DNA of 64,000 nt from Apostichopus japonicus (GCF_037975245.1 NC_092562.1:19684054-19748053); one strand, 5' to 3'; shown: positions 35,701 to 46,840, counted from the first letter of the stretch. Made by a program: numbers and translations. Notes: generated from the letters alone by a model not told the origin.

Positions 35701-38046
35701 CCCTTACCTTTGCTGCCTTTCTGGACAGAACCGTTTCCATTTTTGACATCGACTACCCATCTCTCCGTCCTTCCTTCAGGTCCATGTGTCACATTAAATG
35801 CATAGATTGCTTTTACCTTAGCAACATATTTTGCTCCTTCCTGCAAATAACCAAAGAAAAGAAATAGAATTCTTATAAATGCAGACAACAGAAATTGGTT
35901 TCAATAATTCAATGTTATCATATTACAGTAAAACCTGAATCTGAATTTAATGCTTAAAATATGCCTTGGATGCATTTCACATCTCAAGATTGTACTTTTG
36001 TCAAGGAGGACAGGCTCCTAGATCCACCCTTACATGGAAGTCGGTTTTCAAACACCTCAGGCTCACACCCCCATCCTTTTATTTGCACCCTGCTACAGAT
36101 GGATAGCCAGTAATTAAACTTAAATTTGGAAATTGTATTTTCTAATAGGTTGACTACCAGTTGAAATAGTAACAGCTCTCCACTATTCAAGAGCACAAGT
36201 ACCATGAACCTGGATGCACTTTACAATTTAGCCGCAATATATTTGTATTGTATTCTGTCAATTAAATAGGAGCAAACCTCAATAAGGTTTACCTCAAATA
36301 ATAACCTCAAATAAACCTCAGATAAGTCATTTAATAAGGCGAAATGACCATATATGACCACTTTCGGGTCTTTACTAGCATATTTAGGGCTAAGTGCTGA
36401 TGACCTATATTTGACAGAGCTCCCTAACTTTGACTTGCTTTTATGGATTTTTACCTGCTTTAATTGGTCTTCTATCAACTTGAAGTGAGGTTCACATTGA
36501 AATGACTCAGACGATGTTGGAACCGATTCGATGTGTAGCCTTAAAAGGAAGAGAAGTACATGTTACAACTTTAGAATATTCTGAAATAATTGGAAGCGCT
36601 TAGAACATAAATTACATAAACAAACTTAAACCAGTATGCAAATAAATTGAAAACAGTTGTAATTTTCAAAGCAATTATGCACTCAAATTGTTGAGCTGCA
36701 TTTAGCTATGAGTTTGCATAATTTGGTGGTCACCAATACCAATCTTTACAGGAGGGATTTTAAGCTATTTGAACTGATAATCTGCTACTTTAGTCAACTA
36801 AAATTGCACTAGAATAATGTAATAACTGTAGGAATCAACATTGAAGTTGAGTTAAAAAAAATCATCATAAGAATAATAATTAATACAGAACAGATTAAAT
36901 ATGCATAACAACTTTTTTTTCAATTGAACAAAAAAGTTTAGATTTAACGGTTTGTATATCTCAACCAAACAAGTAGATACCCATTCACACAGATCACTAG
37001 ATTGCATGTAAGCATTTTGTGTGGTCCTGTTAGAATGGATAGCACAACAACACTGTATGTATGTCCAGGGATGTGCCCAGGATGAATTTCCTGAGTGCCG
37101 GTTATACTGATTTTTGAAGGTGCTCAGATGCCAAATGCTGGCACTTGTGTAGCTTTTTAAGCACATACACAAGTATTAGTTTTGCTAACAATTTACATTT
37201 TTCAATTTTTTTTAGTGAAATATATTACGTACCTGGTAAAAATTATTAGTTTGTTTCAAAGAGATTTTACAAGGGACCGATTGAGGGCCGTAAGTAATGT
37301 TTCTCGCATGCGTAACTGATGCATTATTAGTCTGTATGATTTTGGCATAGGCTAGGCCCAATTTATGTTGAATATATTGTTAGGAATGTCAGGATTTTAG
37401 AAGAAAATAGTGCTAGGCGGGATTCCCGATTTTTAAGACAGTGCTGGGCGGTAATTTTTAGTGCTGGGCGGGGCTGCCCAGTGCCGGGCAGCGTGGGCAC
37501 ATCCCTGTATGTCTATACATAGAAAGTCTCAGAGGCAGTGTAAGAGGGGGTGGAGGGAGGCAGGGGCACAAATTGGAGGGACAGTGGAACATATGACTTG
37601 AGTTGATGGGGTAAACAACAATATTACCTCAGAACTCACAACAAATTGGCTGATCTTTGCATTCTCTATGATCTCAAATTCCAGTATTTTAAAAAAATTT
37701 ACCAAACCAGCACTTTTTTCAAAGAAACAGAACATAAGAACACTTTTTATAATTAAAAAAATGGAAAAATGGTGTTTGTAATCATAAAAAAAAAAAATGA
37801 TGCATTTTCAATTTATGAGAAGGGTGGCACCTTGAGGTCTTTAACAAAACTGGAGTCACGTTACCCCAGGTCCACTGCCCCTGGTTAGTCTTACATTGCG
37901 TTTTGAACGTCTTGGAAAATCTGCCGAGATATGTATCATTACACAAGATGCACAGCTACCACTACTTACTGTTGCCTCTGGTGGCTGCTAAAGCCCTTGG
38001 TGATTCTTACGAGATCGGTCACAGTTTTCGAACGTTGGTCGGCCAT
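29743..38046 (-). CDS. SCP2: Stand-alone sterol carrier protein 2 (SCP2 domain, peroxisomal), complete, 155 codons
   Basis: SCP2 is a small soluble lipid-transfer protein of peroxisomes that binds sterols, phospholipids and acyl-CoAs. Exons on the minus strand are 38046-37970, 36539-36455, 35840-35708, 30622-30546 and 29838-29743. GT-AG borders and phases agree throughout. Residues 1-26 (MADQRSKTVTDLVRITKGFS and SHQRQ) are followed by LHIESVPTSSESF, matching the IEAVPTSS segment at the start of mammalian pre-SCP2. The SCP2 fold then runs from about residue 43 to the end, with FKLIEDQLKQEGAKYVAKVK, YAFNVTHGP, WVVDVKNGNGSV, VKDVDLVAIITGKLQAQ and YFGGKLKVKGNMGVAMKL. The C terminus HPKAKL is a PTS1 peroxisomal signal. 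No thiolase exons of an SCPx form were found upstream in the window. The start lies in AAGATGGCC, a good context. Intron 4 (about 4.9 kb) is full of mobile elements. Confidence 0.92.
30770..30852. repeat. TA/TG-rich microsatellite
   Basis: Alternating purine-pyrimidine sequence (TATATG, TGTATA and ATATAT units) in SCP2 intron 4. It also produces a spurious tyrosine-methionine-isoleucine ORF. Confidence 0.85.
31000..32470 (+). pseudogene. L1-like non-LTR retrotransposon fragment (endonuclease to start of RT), decayed
   Basis: An open stretch at 31407-31706 reads GGDFNLVFNSDIDKQGGNPR, CLELMTTFNLVDIWRERNP, FTWSS and GMQSDHSMV. These are the late endonuclease motifs of L1/Tx1-type elements. Further right, broken frames read IRWVEEGECNIKYFLG-like codons (about 32065-32115), then GKTLQAMV and a VIGNLVTDSLNY segment at about 32430-32470, matching the RT entry region (normally GKSPGxDGLP...FW). 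The element lies inside SCP2 intron 4 and opposite to it. It stops before the RT catalytic motif. Confidence 0.75.
32630..32770. repeat. (CA)n/(TA)n microsatellite
   Basis: An imperfect TATA stretch, then ACACACACAC and about 25 TA dinucleotides at 32707-32750. Confidence 0.9.
33063..33187 (-). mobile_element. Short SINE-like element: tRNA-like head plus hammerhead-like core
   Basis: Read on the minus strand, TGGTAGGGTGGT (33187-33176) resembles an A box and GGTCCGATTCC (33144-33134) a B box. Next come CTGATGAG (33124-33117) with a stem GTCC-CAAAA-GGAC and CGAAAA (33104-33099), the classic hammerhead core layout, and a T-rich end. The strand III arm does not close: after GAAA the bases ACGAA/TTCGT prefer another hairpin. 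The element is probably a decayed copy or an inactive form. Confidence 0.5.
33991..34931. mobile_element. hAT-like non-autonomous element in SCP2 intron 4, 8-bp target duplication
   Basis: The ends are TAGTGCTGATAGTCG and, inverted, TAGTGCTAATAGTCG. GTAGTTAC flanks both sides (33983-33990, 34932-34939). Subterminal ATTAATCGCG and TGCGATTACTC repeats occur near each end. No transposase ORF is present. Confidence 0.85.
37066..37507. mobile_element. hAT-like MITE in SCP2 intron 1
   Basis: There are perfect 14-bp inverted ends, CAGGGATGTGCCCA and TGGGCACATCCCTG. The direct repeat TGTATGTC occurs at 37058-37065 and 37506-37513 and overlaps the terminal TG, so the target duplication is 6 or 8 bp. 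Near the right end GTGCTGGGCGG recurs three times. Non-coding. Confidence 0.88.
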
Positions 38047-39296
38047 CTTGGATTCTTCCTGATGATTGTTTTAACAATCTGCAACCTGTAAGGGAGAAAA
38101 GTATGTCATTTCTGAAGATTCTGAGTCTTCAAGTAATTCCAGGAAATTATGAAAGAAGGTCCAAACATTTGCAAGTTGGAAAGGTGAAATGGCTGTATTA
38201 CTTACACGTCAAATTGGCTGGCTTTCCAATTTTAAGTTAAAAAGATCATTTTGAGAAGAAAAAAATTGTTAGCACACTGCTTTATATCTACTGCAAAAAG
38301 CCTTTGTAGGTAATCATGTGAATGTCTCATCCGACGGGGCTGGCCTGGCAGGGCGGGATCGGGTTGGGGAGGCCGATGGGGGAGACAGTTAGGGATCGTA
38401 TAAGTGCCACGATGTTTCTGTCACGAGAAATAATCCGAATGAAATAAAAAAATTCTATTGCATCACAGATTTTGTTCGCTTTCCTAAAGTGTTCCTCTCT
38501 GTGCCACATATTCCCTTTCTTAGAGCAAAACTGAAACCAATTCTCACAAGGTCAATAATCAAGAATGGGGTTTGGTAACATGAGATACCCATCTTTGTAG
38601 GCTGGGGTGTAGTAATGGAGAATATGTACAATATAAGTACCAGATTATCTCTTGTTTCGGGTTGGGCTGTTTGGTCGTGACAGATTATATTGACTCCATT
38701 TTACTTGATTTTTGATTTTTGTAATATTAACGTTTTCTTGCAAGTGAAAAGTGATAAGTCTATAACAGGTTTCAGTGTGTCAATACATTATATAAGAACG
38801 TTTTTGTGTGAACTAATTAAGTGAGAAAACGCCCTTGAAGGTTACATCCCAATCCCAACATATTTTGATAGAACTTCTGTTAATGCATACTATGTTTAGT
38901 TTATTTAAAAAGCACAACTTTTTAATAAACAACCGTTTAATGCTATTAGTAAAAAAAGTGTCACAGTCATGCAGCCCAGCATTAGCCCGCCAACTGTGCC
39001 GCCAATGGTCCACTAGTGAACTGATAGACAAAACTGCGTCAGCCCCCCAGCAGCGACCACCTTCAGCCGGCAGTCGGGCTGGATCCAGCCCACCATCGGC
39101 CCACCTACGGCTTGCTATCTGGGTACTGATGGGCAGTTAAGTGTCAATAAAGAAAAGAACTTCAAACGTGAAACCCAGCCACCTATACAGAACTGTATCA
39201 GTATATGTGTATGCCTAGGTCAAAGCTAAGTTTTACTTTCGCAGGCCATGTTCGAACTTAGGCTCTGTACTACCACTATGGCACTAGTACTATGGT
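38047..39296. other. Intergenic upstream of SCP2; no gene seen
   Basis: It should hold the SCP2 promoter next to 38046. A GC-rich patch at 38330-38400 and a repeat-like patch at 38965-39140 are non-coding as far as I can tell. Confidence 0.4.
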
Positions 39297-39875
39297 GGGC
39301 TCATAATTGACACACTTAAGGATTTGATTCATGCTGTCTATCAACGAAAAATTGAAATCACACAATTGTATGCATTTCTCATATGTGTGGTTCCTCAGGA
39401 ATGCAATGATCTCAAAATAATTATTGTTCTGTGCGGACTCAATGTACAATTGACCGGAATTTGACCACCAAATGTCTGTCATGTCAAGTTCTTTCATACC
39501 CCTAAATTGACACATTCATTGATAAGCTAACTGTAGTGTCTGCCTAAGTATACATCCGTTGACTTTGGATGCTGTTTGCTACTATGCCCTGAGCCTCTAA
39601 GCTCAGACAGGTCAGATCCCAGAGAGTAGTGGTGTCATATTGAGGTAATTTGGTTACTTTAAGGGAGATTTCCAAATGCCAAAAAATGTGCCTCACTGGG
39701 GGAGGGTGTTAAAAGCTCTAAAAAAAAAACTCTTTGATAAGCATATACCTGAAATGGATTAAACTCATCAAATATGTAACTCTGCTTGGCTGCAAAAAGT
39801 TTATGCTGACTGCTGTTTCGTTGCTTTTACAATTTGAAGGGGCGTCAAGTGCGAAGGTGTGTCAATTATGAGCTC
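39297..39875. mobile_element. Probable TIR element (about 580 bp)
   Basis: GCTCATAATTGACACAC at 39299-39315 is inverted at 39857-39873. Outside the arms I see no clean target duplication, so the true edges are uncertain. The interior is AT-rich and non-coding. Confidence 0.55.
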
Positions 39876-41468
39876 CTATACTAACTTTAGTACTAATCAT
39901 AGAGCAGAATATATGAACTTTCTGCTATATGGTACTAATCGATCGAACAATACCCTAGGCCTAGGCTAGGCATAACTTAGTTCGAGGTATTCATTTGCTA
40001 GTATCTCACTTACGGTAGTTAAAATCTTTCGCTGAGAAGGTGCTACACAAATTATGTGTCTTGACGTTGCAATACAAGAAGAAGTAAATGTATTGGTTTA
40101 TTTCGGAATAACAGTACTTCACATATGCAAACTAACCTAGTCACATGTTTTCATTTCGCCGTCCAGAAGTTACGCAATATCGGCAACTGGCCATATTCTA
40201 ATGCAGAAATACGCTAGCATTTCGGTATTTGACGAAAGCGTAAACGGTAAACGTGCTGAGATGGAAATTTGCAGTTTATTCCATCAGAGGTTGCAGCTTT
40301 GAACTTCTCCACGTTAAATATGGAACGCCAAAAGGACTACAGGTGGCATTGCTACGCTAAACAGGTGGTGCTACTACCCTAAACAGGCGATGCTACTACC
40401 CTTAGCAGGTGTTACTATCATAAACAGGGGTCGATCTATTTGTAACTACGACCCATTTCCAAAGAAAACCGCAGTGTTTGGTAATGCCATTACAAATCTG
40501 CTGGTTATTCTTTTGCGGAAACGTACACCTGTCATTCAGTCGCATTAAAGAGATAAAATGTTTCAAACAAAGGTTAATTATCAGCCGCTTTACATATTTG
40601 AGAAAAATTTAAAGGATACAATTTTCTGGAAGGAAGTCAAAATTATATCACGAGATACAAAAGACAAGGCTCTTTCAACCATTCTGCCATTACAATGTTA
40701 AGTAAAACTAGATGCAATACTATTCATGCCAAATTTTACCTGCCCAAGTTAGAGAACATCAACGTACTTGTATGCTATGTGAAAATCCTTTTTACTGATT
40801 GCGTGCTGCATTCAAAATTTACTGCTGAAAGTTATATCGACCGGGAAGTTGCTAATTGTTGCTAATTGCCGACCATTCCGGGACAGGCTAACAGAATAAC
40901 ATGTATAGAATTTGTGTTAGGTATTTCTATAATTATTTTTGTGTGTTCGCTCATCATGAGAATACGTAACTCTGCAAGAGTGATAGATGTAAGATGTTAA
41001 ATACCTTTATTTTCCGTGTATAGTTTAGAAAAGTAAGAAGATATAAAATACGGCGGAGTGTTGCACCCCAGAAGTCGATCCAAAATGGTGAAGCTGGCTC
41101 TCTCCCCCCCCCCCCCCCCCAAATCCTAATTTTGCCAGTTAAGGGTGATATCACAAGTACATCTAGTTTCGCCATCTGCTTGTGTTCACGGAATATGGGA
41201 TCGAAAGCATCCTGAAATGAAGTTCATATTATTCGAACAGCACGATGAGAGGAGTTGGAACTGAGGTAGAAGTAATGGGGTTAAGTACCCCTTAATAAAT
41301 TGGTAAAATACAAGCCTTAACAAAGAATGAAGGAAATTCATTCCCAAATTTTCGCAATTTCAGAGTAATCCCCTTTTCTGCAATTATTTTTGTGCTTCAA
41401 ATGGCTATGCAAGACAAGCACTGTCCGAAAATGCTATACCCCTTTCACGCAATTATAGGCTGGATCAC

Positions 41469-41632
41469 AGCATCATTATGATCCCCTTCTAGGGGAACCA
41501 TCATAACCACCTGACAATGATCACACAGTCTCAATGCAAGGGGACTGGGGTTGAGAGCGGATCAGTCGTTCGGTTGTTTGGTTTTCGTTGCCAGGTTCTT
41601 TCCTGGGTGACGTTTTTTTTTTGTTTTTTTAA
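41469..41632 (+). mobile_element. SINE-like repeat, body copy A
   Basis: It contains CCCCTTCTAGGGGAACCAT, then TGATCACACAGTC, ATCAGTCGTTCGGTTGTTTG and a terminal hairpin CCAGGTTCTTTCCTGG followed by GTGACG and a T-rich tail. The same order occurs at 41740-41858 and 50072-50222, and partly at 41636-41730. Confidence 0.75.
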
Positions 41633-41635
41633 AGT

Positions 41636-41730
41636 ATCACACAGTCAGTCTTGATGTAAGATGACTGGGATCAGTCGGTTCGCAGTTTGGCTTTTATTGG
41701 CCAGGTTTTTTCCTGGATGGCTTCTCTTAC
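41636..41730 (+). mobile_element. SINE-like repeat, body copy B (5'-truncated)
   Basis: ATCACACAGTCAGTC, GATCAGTCGGTTCG and the hairpin CCAGGTTTTTTCCTGG follow the order of copy A, but the first 50 bases of the body are missing. Confidence 0.7.
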
Positions 41731-41739
41731 AAAAATAAC

Positions 41740-41858
41740 ATTATGTTCCCCTTCTAGGGGGACCGCGATACACACTTGACGTCGATAACCACACAGTCAC
41801 AGTCGATAATAAGTTGTTTGGTGCCCAGGTTCTTTACTGGGTGACTTTTCTTAAAAAT
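41740..41858 (+). mobile_element. SINE-like repeat, body copy C
   Basis: CCCCTTCTAGGGGGACCGCG, ACACTTGACG, CCACACAGTCACAGTC, then the hairpin CCCAGGTTCTTTACTGGG with TGACTTTTCTTAAAAA. It is followed at once by the U2-like segment at 41867. Confidence 0.75.
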
Positions 41859-41866
41859 CGAAAGCT

Positions 41867-41904
41867 ATCGCTTTTTTGGCCTTCTGGCTAAGATCATAAG
41901 TAGA
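41867..41904 (+). ncRNA. U2 snRNA 5'-end-like segment (pseudogene or SINE head)
   Basis: ATCGCTTTTTTGGCCTTCTG continues to GCTAAGATCATAAGTAGA. This matches the first 35-40 bases of U2 snRNA (ATCGCTTCTCGGCCTTTTGG then CTAAGATCAAGTGTAGTA) with a few changes. Homology stops after that. It directly follows the tail of body copy C, so it may be the head of a further, truncated unit. Confidence 0.75.
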
Positions 41905-42475
41905 CTGTTGTGCACCTTAGCACCCTGTGGACAGGTGGCCCCCTGTATGCTTCAGTGCACACAACTTTAGTACACACGAACCTTGAGTATACATGCGCAC
42001 TTTAGTACCCTAGCTGTGTACCCCACAATACAGTATACACCACAGGACACTACACCACAGTACACAGTAGCTTTGATCAATTGCGCGATACAGGAAGGTA
42101 CACAATACAAACAAATTTGTAGCAGGAACGATGAGTTTAGGTGAAAGCTGTTATGACTTCAAAATTAAAGTAAACAACCTCACCCAAACTAACCTAAAAA
42201 TTTAATAAGATGTAAAAACTTTTTTGTTTACTACTGAGTGAAGATGTTTGTTTACAAGTGACTAAAAGTTCCGGCTCGGATAGCAAACAATCTACATGGT
42301 CATGATACGGCAAACTGATGGTGCCATTAAAGGGCAACTTGTCAGCTATCCGGTGATTGGTAGCATTTAGCTAGTGATAACTTCTATCTAGACTTAGAGA
42401 CCACATTACTTTTGTAATTTAGTGTGTAGGTCAATGGGGCTTTTAATGTGCGTATGCTACCTTAGTAGTAGCACC

Positions 42476-43109
42476 CAGGGGCGTATCGAAGGGGTTTTTG
42501 TTGGGGGGTGTGGAGAATTTGATTTGCCGACGGATCTGGAAGTGGTGACTGAAATGGGGGAGGGGTCTAAGGAGAGGGGGTGTCCCCCTCCCCTTTGGAA
42601 AATTTATAGTTTGAAACGTCCTTAGATGCAATCTGGTGCATATTTTAAGTCAAATTTGATTTGCCGACGGATCTGGAAGTGGTGACTGAAATGGGGGAGG
42701 GGTCTAAGGGGAGGGGTGTCCCCCTCCCCTTTGGAAAATTTATAGTTTTGAAACTTCCTTAGATGCAATTTGGTGCATATTTTAAGTCAAATTTGATTTG
42801 CCGACGGATCTGGAAGTGGTGACTGAAATGGGGGAGGGGTCTAAGGGGAGGGGGTGTCCCCCTCCCCTTTGGAAAATTTATAGTTTGAAACGTCCTTAGA
42901 TGCAATCTGGTGCATATTTTAAGTCAAATTTGGCACAGAAGAAGCTCCCGTTCTCCTTTCTCTATTCAGCTTTCCTTCTTTCTTCCCCTTCCGCTCTCTT
43001 CACCTTTTCTCCTTTTGCCGACAGACCCAAAATTTGCCGACAGCGACCAAATTATTGGGGGGTGTGACACCCCCCCCCCCCCCCACACCCCCCGCTCGCT
43101 ACGCCCCTG
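42476..43109. mobile_element. hAT-like MITE with internal 137-bp triplication, nested in the 3-kb element
   Basis: The ends are CAGGGGCGTA and TACGCCCCTG, flanked by GTAGCACC at 42468-42475 and 43110-43117. GATTTGCCGACGGATCTGG begins at 42521, 42658 and 42795, so a 137-bp unit is repeated three times, each with a GGGGAGGGGTCTAAGG and a CCCCCTCCCCTTTGG arm. A run of about 18 C ends the element. Non-coding. Confidence 0.9.
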
Positions 43110-43867
43110 GTAGCACCTTCCGTTTAGGGTAGTAGCGCCACTAATTTACAGTAGCATCGCCGCCTGTAGTAGTAGCATCGCCTATTAAGAGTAGTAGCGC
43201 CACCGTTTTAGAGCAGTAGCGTCACTTAGGAGTCGTAGCACCTCCTGTCTAGAGTAGTAGCACCACCTGTTAAGAGTAGTAGCACCTCCTGTTTAGAGTA
43301 GTAGCGCCACCTGTAGTCCTTTTGACGTTCCATAGATAATGACATGCAATACAAGTTTATTCAATCTCTGTGCACCTCACTCGTGTGATGTATGTAGAGT
43401 ACAAACATGCTTACAAAGTTCATATGACAACAACGTTGACAAAAAGAATTAAAAGGGGGAAAATATATATATATAATAAAAAAAAATGTATACATGGAAA
43501 ATGGTAGCGCCAGGCCCCAGAGGTATAAGAAGAAAAAGAAATGTGGACGGAAATGCGAAATGGAAAAGAATAAATAGCTTCAAATGCATACGGGATGAAA
43601 AATAAAATAGAAAGAAGAAAGAAATAAAAAACTAATTTACAATGCCTTTGGCAAGAAACTACTGAAATTTGTAGTAAATTTCTCTGCAAAGCTTAACAAG
43701 GTTGGAAATGGTTGTTCTGTTACTTGATTGAAGCAATTGCTCCATATTTAATGTGTTCGGTCTATTCCGCAGAAATATGACTTCATATAATCAAATAAGC
43801 TCAACCTATAGCGTATAAAAGCGATACGGAAACTTCGTATGGACTTTAATATAATAAAAACACTTTG

Positions 43868-44545
43868 TATTTATTTCAGCCATGTTTATGGACAATGAGG
43901 ATTATTTTCGAGGTTAAAACTCTGCTCCACCTTTGTGTAGCAGCTCAGTAAGCGATTGATTGTAGAACTTTTATAGTTTCGATTTTCGATCGAAGTTAAG
44001 AATCACATATCGATAACTTATGACCCTAATATACCTGTTTATTTATTTTCGATTATCGTAAGTACCCTATGTATTAATTTCAGCCACATTTATGGACAAT
44101 TAGGTTGTTTCTCGGGGTTAAACTCAACTCCACCTCAGGGAAGCTCACTAACGCGATTGATTATGAATTTTTTAAATTCGATTTTTGACCAAATTTAATA
44201 TTTGACCAAACATATCGATAACTTATAGACCTGTTTAGTTATTGCAGATTATGTTAAGTACCCTATGTATTAATTTCAGCCACATTTATGGACCATTAGG
44301 GTGTTTCTCGGGGTAATAAAACTCAGCTCCACCTCAGCCGGGGTAGCTCACTAACGCGATTGATTGTTCATTTTTTTTTAAATTGGATTTTTGACCCAAT
44401 TTCAGACTTTTTTAAAAACATAGCGATAACTTATGACTCTAATAGACCTGTTTATTTAGTGTAGATTATGTTAAGAACCCTATGTATTAATGCCAGCCAC
44501 ATTTATAGACAATTAGGGTGTTTCTCGGAGTGGAGTCATTAATTA
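43868..44545. repeat. Tandem repeat, just over three units of about 200 bp
   Basis: The phrase TTTCAGCCACATTTATGG or its variants recurs at about 43875, 44078, 44274 and 44491. Each unit also holds a CTCCACCT box, the phrase CTCACTAACGCGATTGATT and CATATCGATAACTTAT. Confidence 0.8.
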
Positions 44546-45130
44546 AATTAAATATCAGACATTTATCAAATTATAGTAAGTTAGGGTATATAGCAGAAGT
44601 TTGATGCCTTTTGCAGGGTGGTGCTGAAGGCCAGCCTACCTGCATTAAACCACATGAGCCAATTGAACATTGTTGATATATTGATTTAATTAAATCTCCG
44701 ACATTTAATGAAATTAGAGTAAGTTAGGATATAGCATAGGTTTGATGCCCTTTGCAGGGTGGTGGGTGAAGCGCAGCCTGGTTGTATAGAGATTGTGATT
44801 GTGGTCATCGGTCAGGTGTGTATTAGAGTTGAGCTACAAGGGGGATATAATGGTACATATGATCTTAGGTAGAATCCCGAGAAGCGTTGCTGCCATGCCA
44901 TCGGCAGTTTAACTCGCAAGAGGCTTATAAAAGAAAACACTGCCGTGTAGGAAATTGTTTGAGCTATTGTTAAGTTCAGTTGGCACAGTTGTCGGAAATT
45001 TTGCTATTGGCGTTAAGGCAGCTTAACTCGCAAGCAGCTTATAAAAGAAAACGTGCCGTGTGGAAAATTGTTTGAGGTATCGTTAAGTTCAGTTAGCACA
45101 GTTGTCGGAATGATGTTGCAGGGTAGCTCA
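44545..45130. repeat. Two further duplications (about 145 bp and about 118 bp units)
   Basis: GTTTGATGCC then TTTGCAGGGTGGTG occurs at about 44609 and 44740. AACTCGCAAG then GCTTATAAAAGAAAAC occurs at about 44911 and 45027, each followed by TTAAGTTCAGTT and GCACAGTTGTCGGAA. Confidence 0.75.
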
Positions 45131-46803
45131 CTAACGCGATTGATTGAAATTTCACAATCAACAGTCTGAGACGATACTGATTATTTAAAAGTTGCAGATA
45201 CTGTATCAAGTGAAAACACCTGCGCTACATTCACGTCACTGCTTGTAATGTTTTTTTTTTTGGGGGGGGGGGGGGGGTTGTGTATAAATGTTTCTTATTT
45301 TACTTTGAAAGCTGAAAATTTTCAGTCCGAGTCAGATAATCAGCTCACCCATGCACCCAAAGTTAAGTATTGCAACAGAAAGTTGTACTTTTGGGAAAGT
45401 GCCTGCGGTAGTTTTGCCCCCCCCCCCCCCTTCCTGTTACTTTACCCCGCTTTAAATATGTAATAACGTACAGCCAAGCAACAGTTTTAAAGATTTAAAG
45501 CAACAGTTTTAATGTATAATGACCGACCACAACAAGATTAAATTAACATAACCAGATCCTTCTACCTTTAGGTATGTGAAAATATTGCAACTGTATAGCC
45601 TGCTATGAATACACCGTGTCCCTTTAACCAGGACCATGTGTTCATGTGCCAATTTTAAAACATTTAAACATGCAGCGTTACATTCTTTACACTGATTTGT
45701 CAGAACGGTTTTCTTTTTTCCCCTTCTCTTTTCCCCTCCATATGTCTTCACGATCATTCAACATGGTAAACATTAAAATTGTACATTGCAAAAACAACCA
45801 GAAGGCAAAAATGCATTGTGGTTACGATGATGTAACATGAGCAGTTTCCTTCATGAATCTGACGTAATGTACAGTGAGGGTGCACATGTTTACAAGGTTT
45901 TTATGATTTGACCTCTGATGACCCCAACTGACCTTTGCACTCCACCAACACAATATGCTTCTTTAACACAATGTGGTATCCTACACACCAAATACGAGGT
46001 CGGTATTGTTTTTGAAAACCTCGTAAACACGATATCCAATTGAGAGCAAACAAGTTGACTTTATGTCACTTATATCAAATTTTGTAGGTTACAATAATCC
46101 TTTAAAAATGACCCAAAAAATATTTTTCCAGAAGCAACACTTGATTAAACTGAGGTAAGATCAAAACGTAAACTAAACTAGACAAAAATTTGTTTTGGAC
46201 TGGATTTTATTTACTTTTTTCAAGCATTTTGTGACAACATGCTTGAAAAAAAGAAAAAAAAAAACCTAAATAAAATCCATTAGCACGGATGGGTTGCTAA
46301 TAGCACGTGTTCTTTTGTTACGAACTAACAGACTAACTAACATGGTGATTTCATGAGCTGATTCCGACAGTTAAAAATATATTTCCACACAGCCCGTCTG
46401 TATTCTATTAACTACTGTGTGAAAATGGGCTGTAATTTTTACCAGGCTCCCCAGTGCACTGGCCCAACGGGCATTGCTCAAATGCCCGTGTGGGCCAGTC
46501 CGCCACTGACTTTATGCATGGGCTCGTGTTTAATTGCCACATTTCTTAGAGTTGGAATATTTTTTCCGAAGAAGGTATTATTATAATTATAATTATTATT
46601 AGGTATTTATTGCCTGGCCGGCGCCGTGTTTGTTATTCAGACAATCAAAATTGCTAGACTGGTGGTGGTGGTAGAGCACAGACATGGCATAATCAAGACT
46701 AGCAGTAACACGACCTCTATGTCATAGGAAACACTGTAACGCTTGTATACATTACTCCCCGTATATAGTAGGATAGGTCTACGCTACATTATAGGGGTTA
46801 ACG

Positions 46804-46840
46804 CAGGTTCTTTCCTGGGTGAACTGTATTAAAAAGTAAC
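46804..46840 (+). mobile_element. 3' end remnant of the U2-headed SINE family
   Basis: GCAGGTTCTTTCCTGGGTGA with AAAAAG shortly after equals the terminal hairpin of the copies near 41600 and 50200. Nothing of the upstream body is preserved. Confidence 0.5.

Larger units (their letters stand above)
40321..43332. mobile_element. 3-kb TIR element with minisatellite-like subterminal repeats, TA-flanked
   Basis: The left end TGGAACGCCAAAAGGACTAC and the right end (complement TGGAACGTCAAAAGGACTAC) are inverted, each bordered by TA (40319-40320, 43333-43334). Inside each end are degenerate units of about 25-30 bp built on GGTGGCGCTACTACTCTAAA. There are about four at the left (40340-40430) and about ten at the right (42455-43310), in opposite orientation. 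The right array is split by a MITE at 42476-43109. The interior carries SINE-like copies (41469-41904) but no transposase, so it is non-autonomous. Superfamily not assigned. Confidence 0.75.

Noticed and set aside
36852-37172. 106-codon ORF on the minus strand in an SCP2 intron
   Set aside because: Half of it lies within the MITE at 37066-37507, and it has no conserved motif or matching splice phase.
46440-46508. Element edge GGGCCAGTCCGCCACTG
   Set aside because: It looks like a MITE end, but no second end or target duplication could be found in the neighbourhood.
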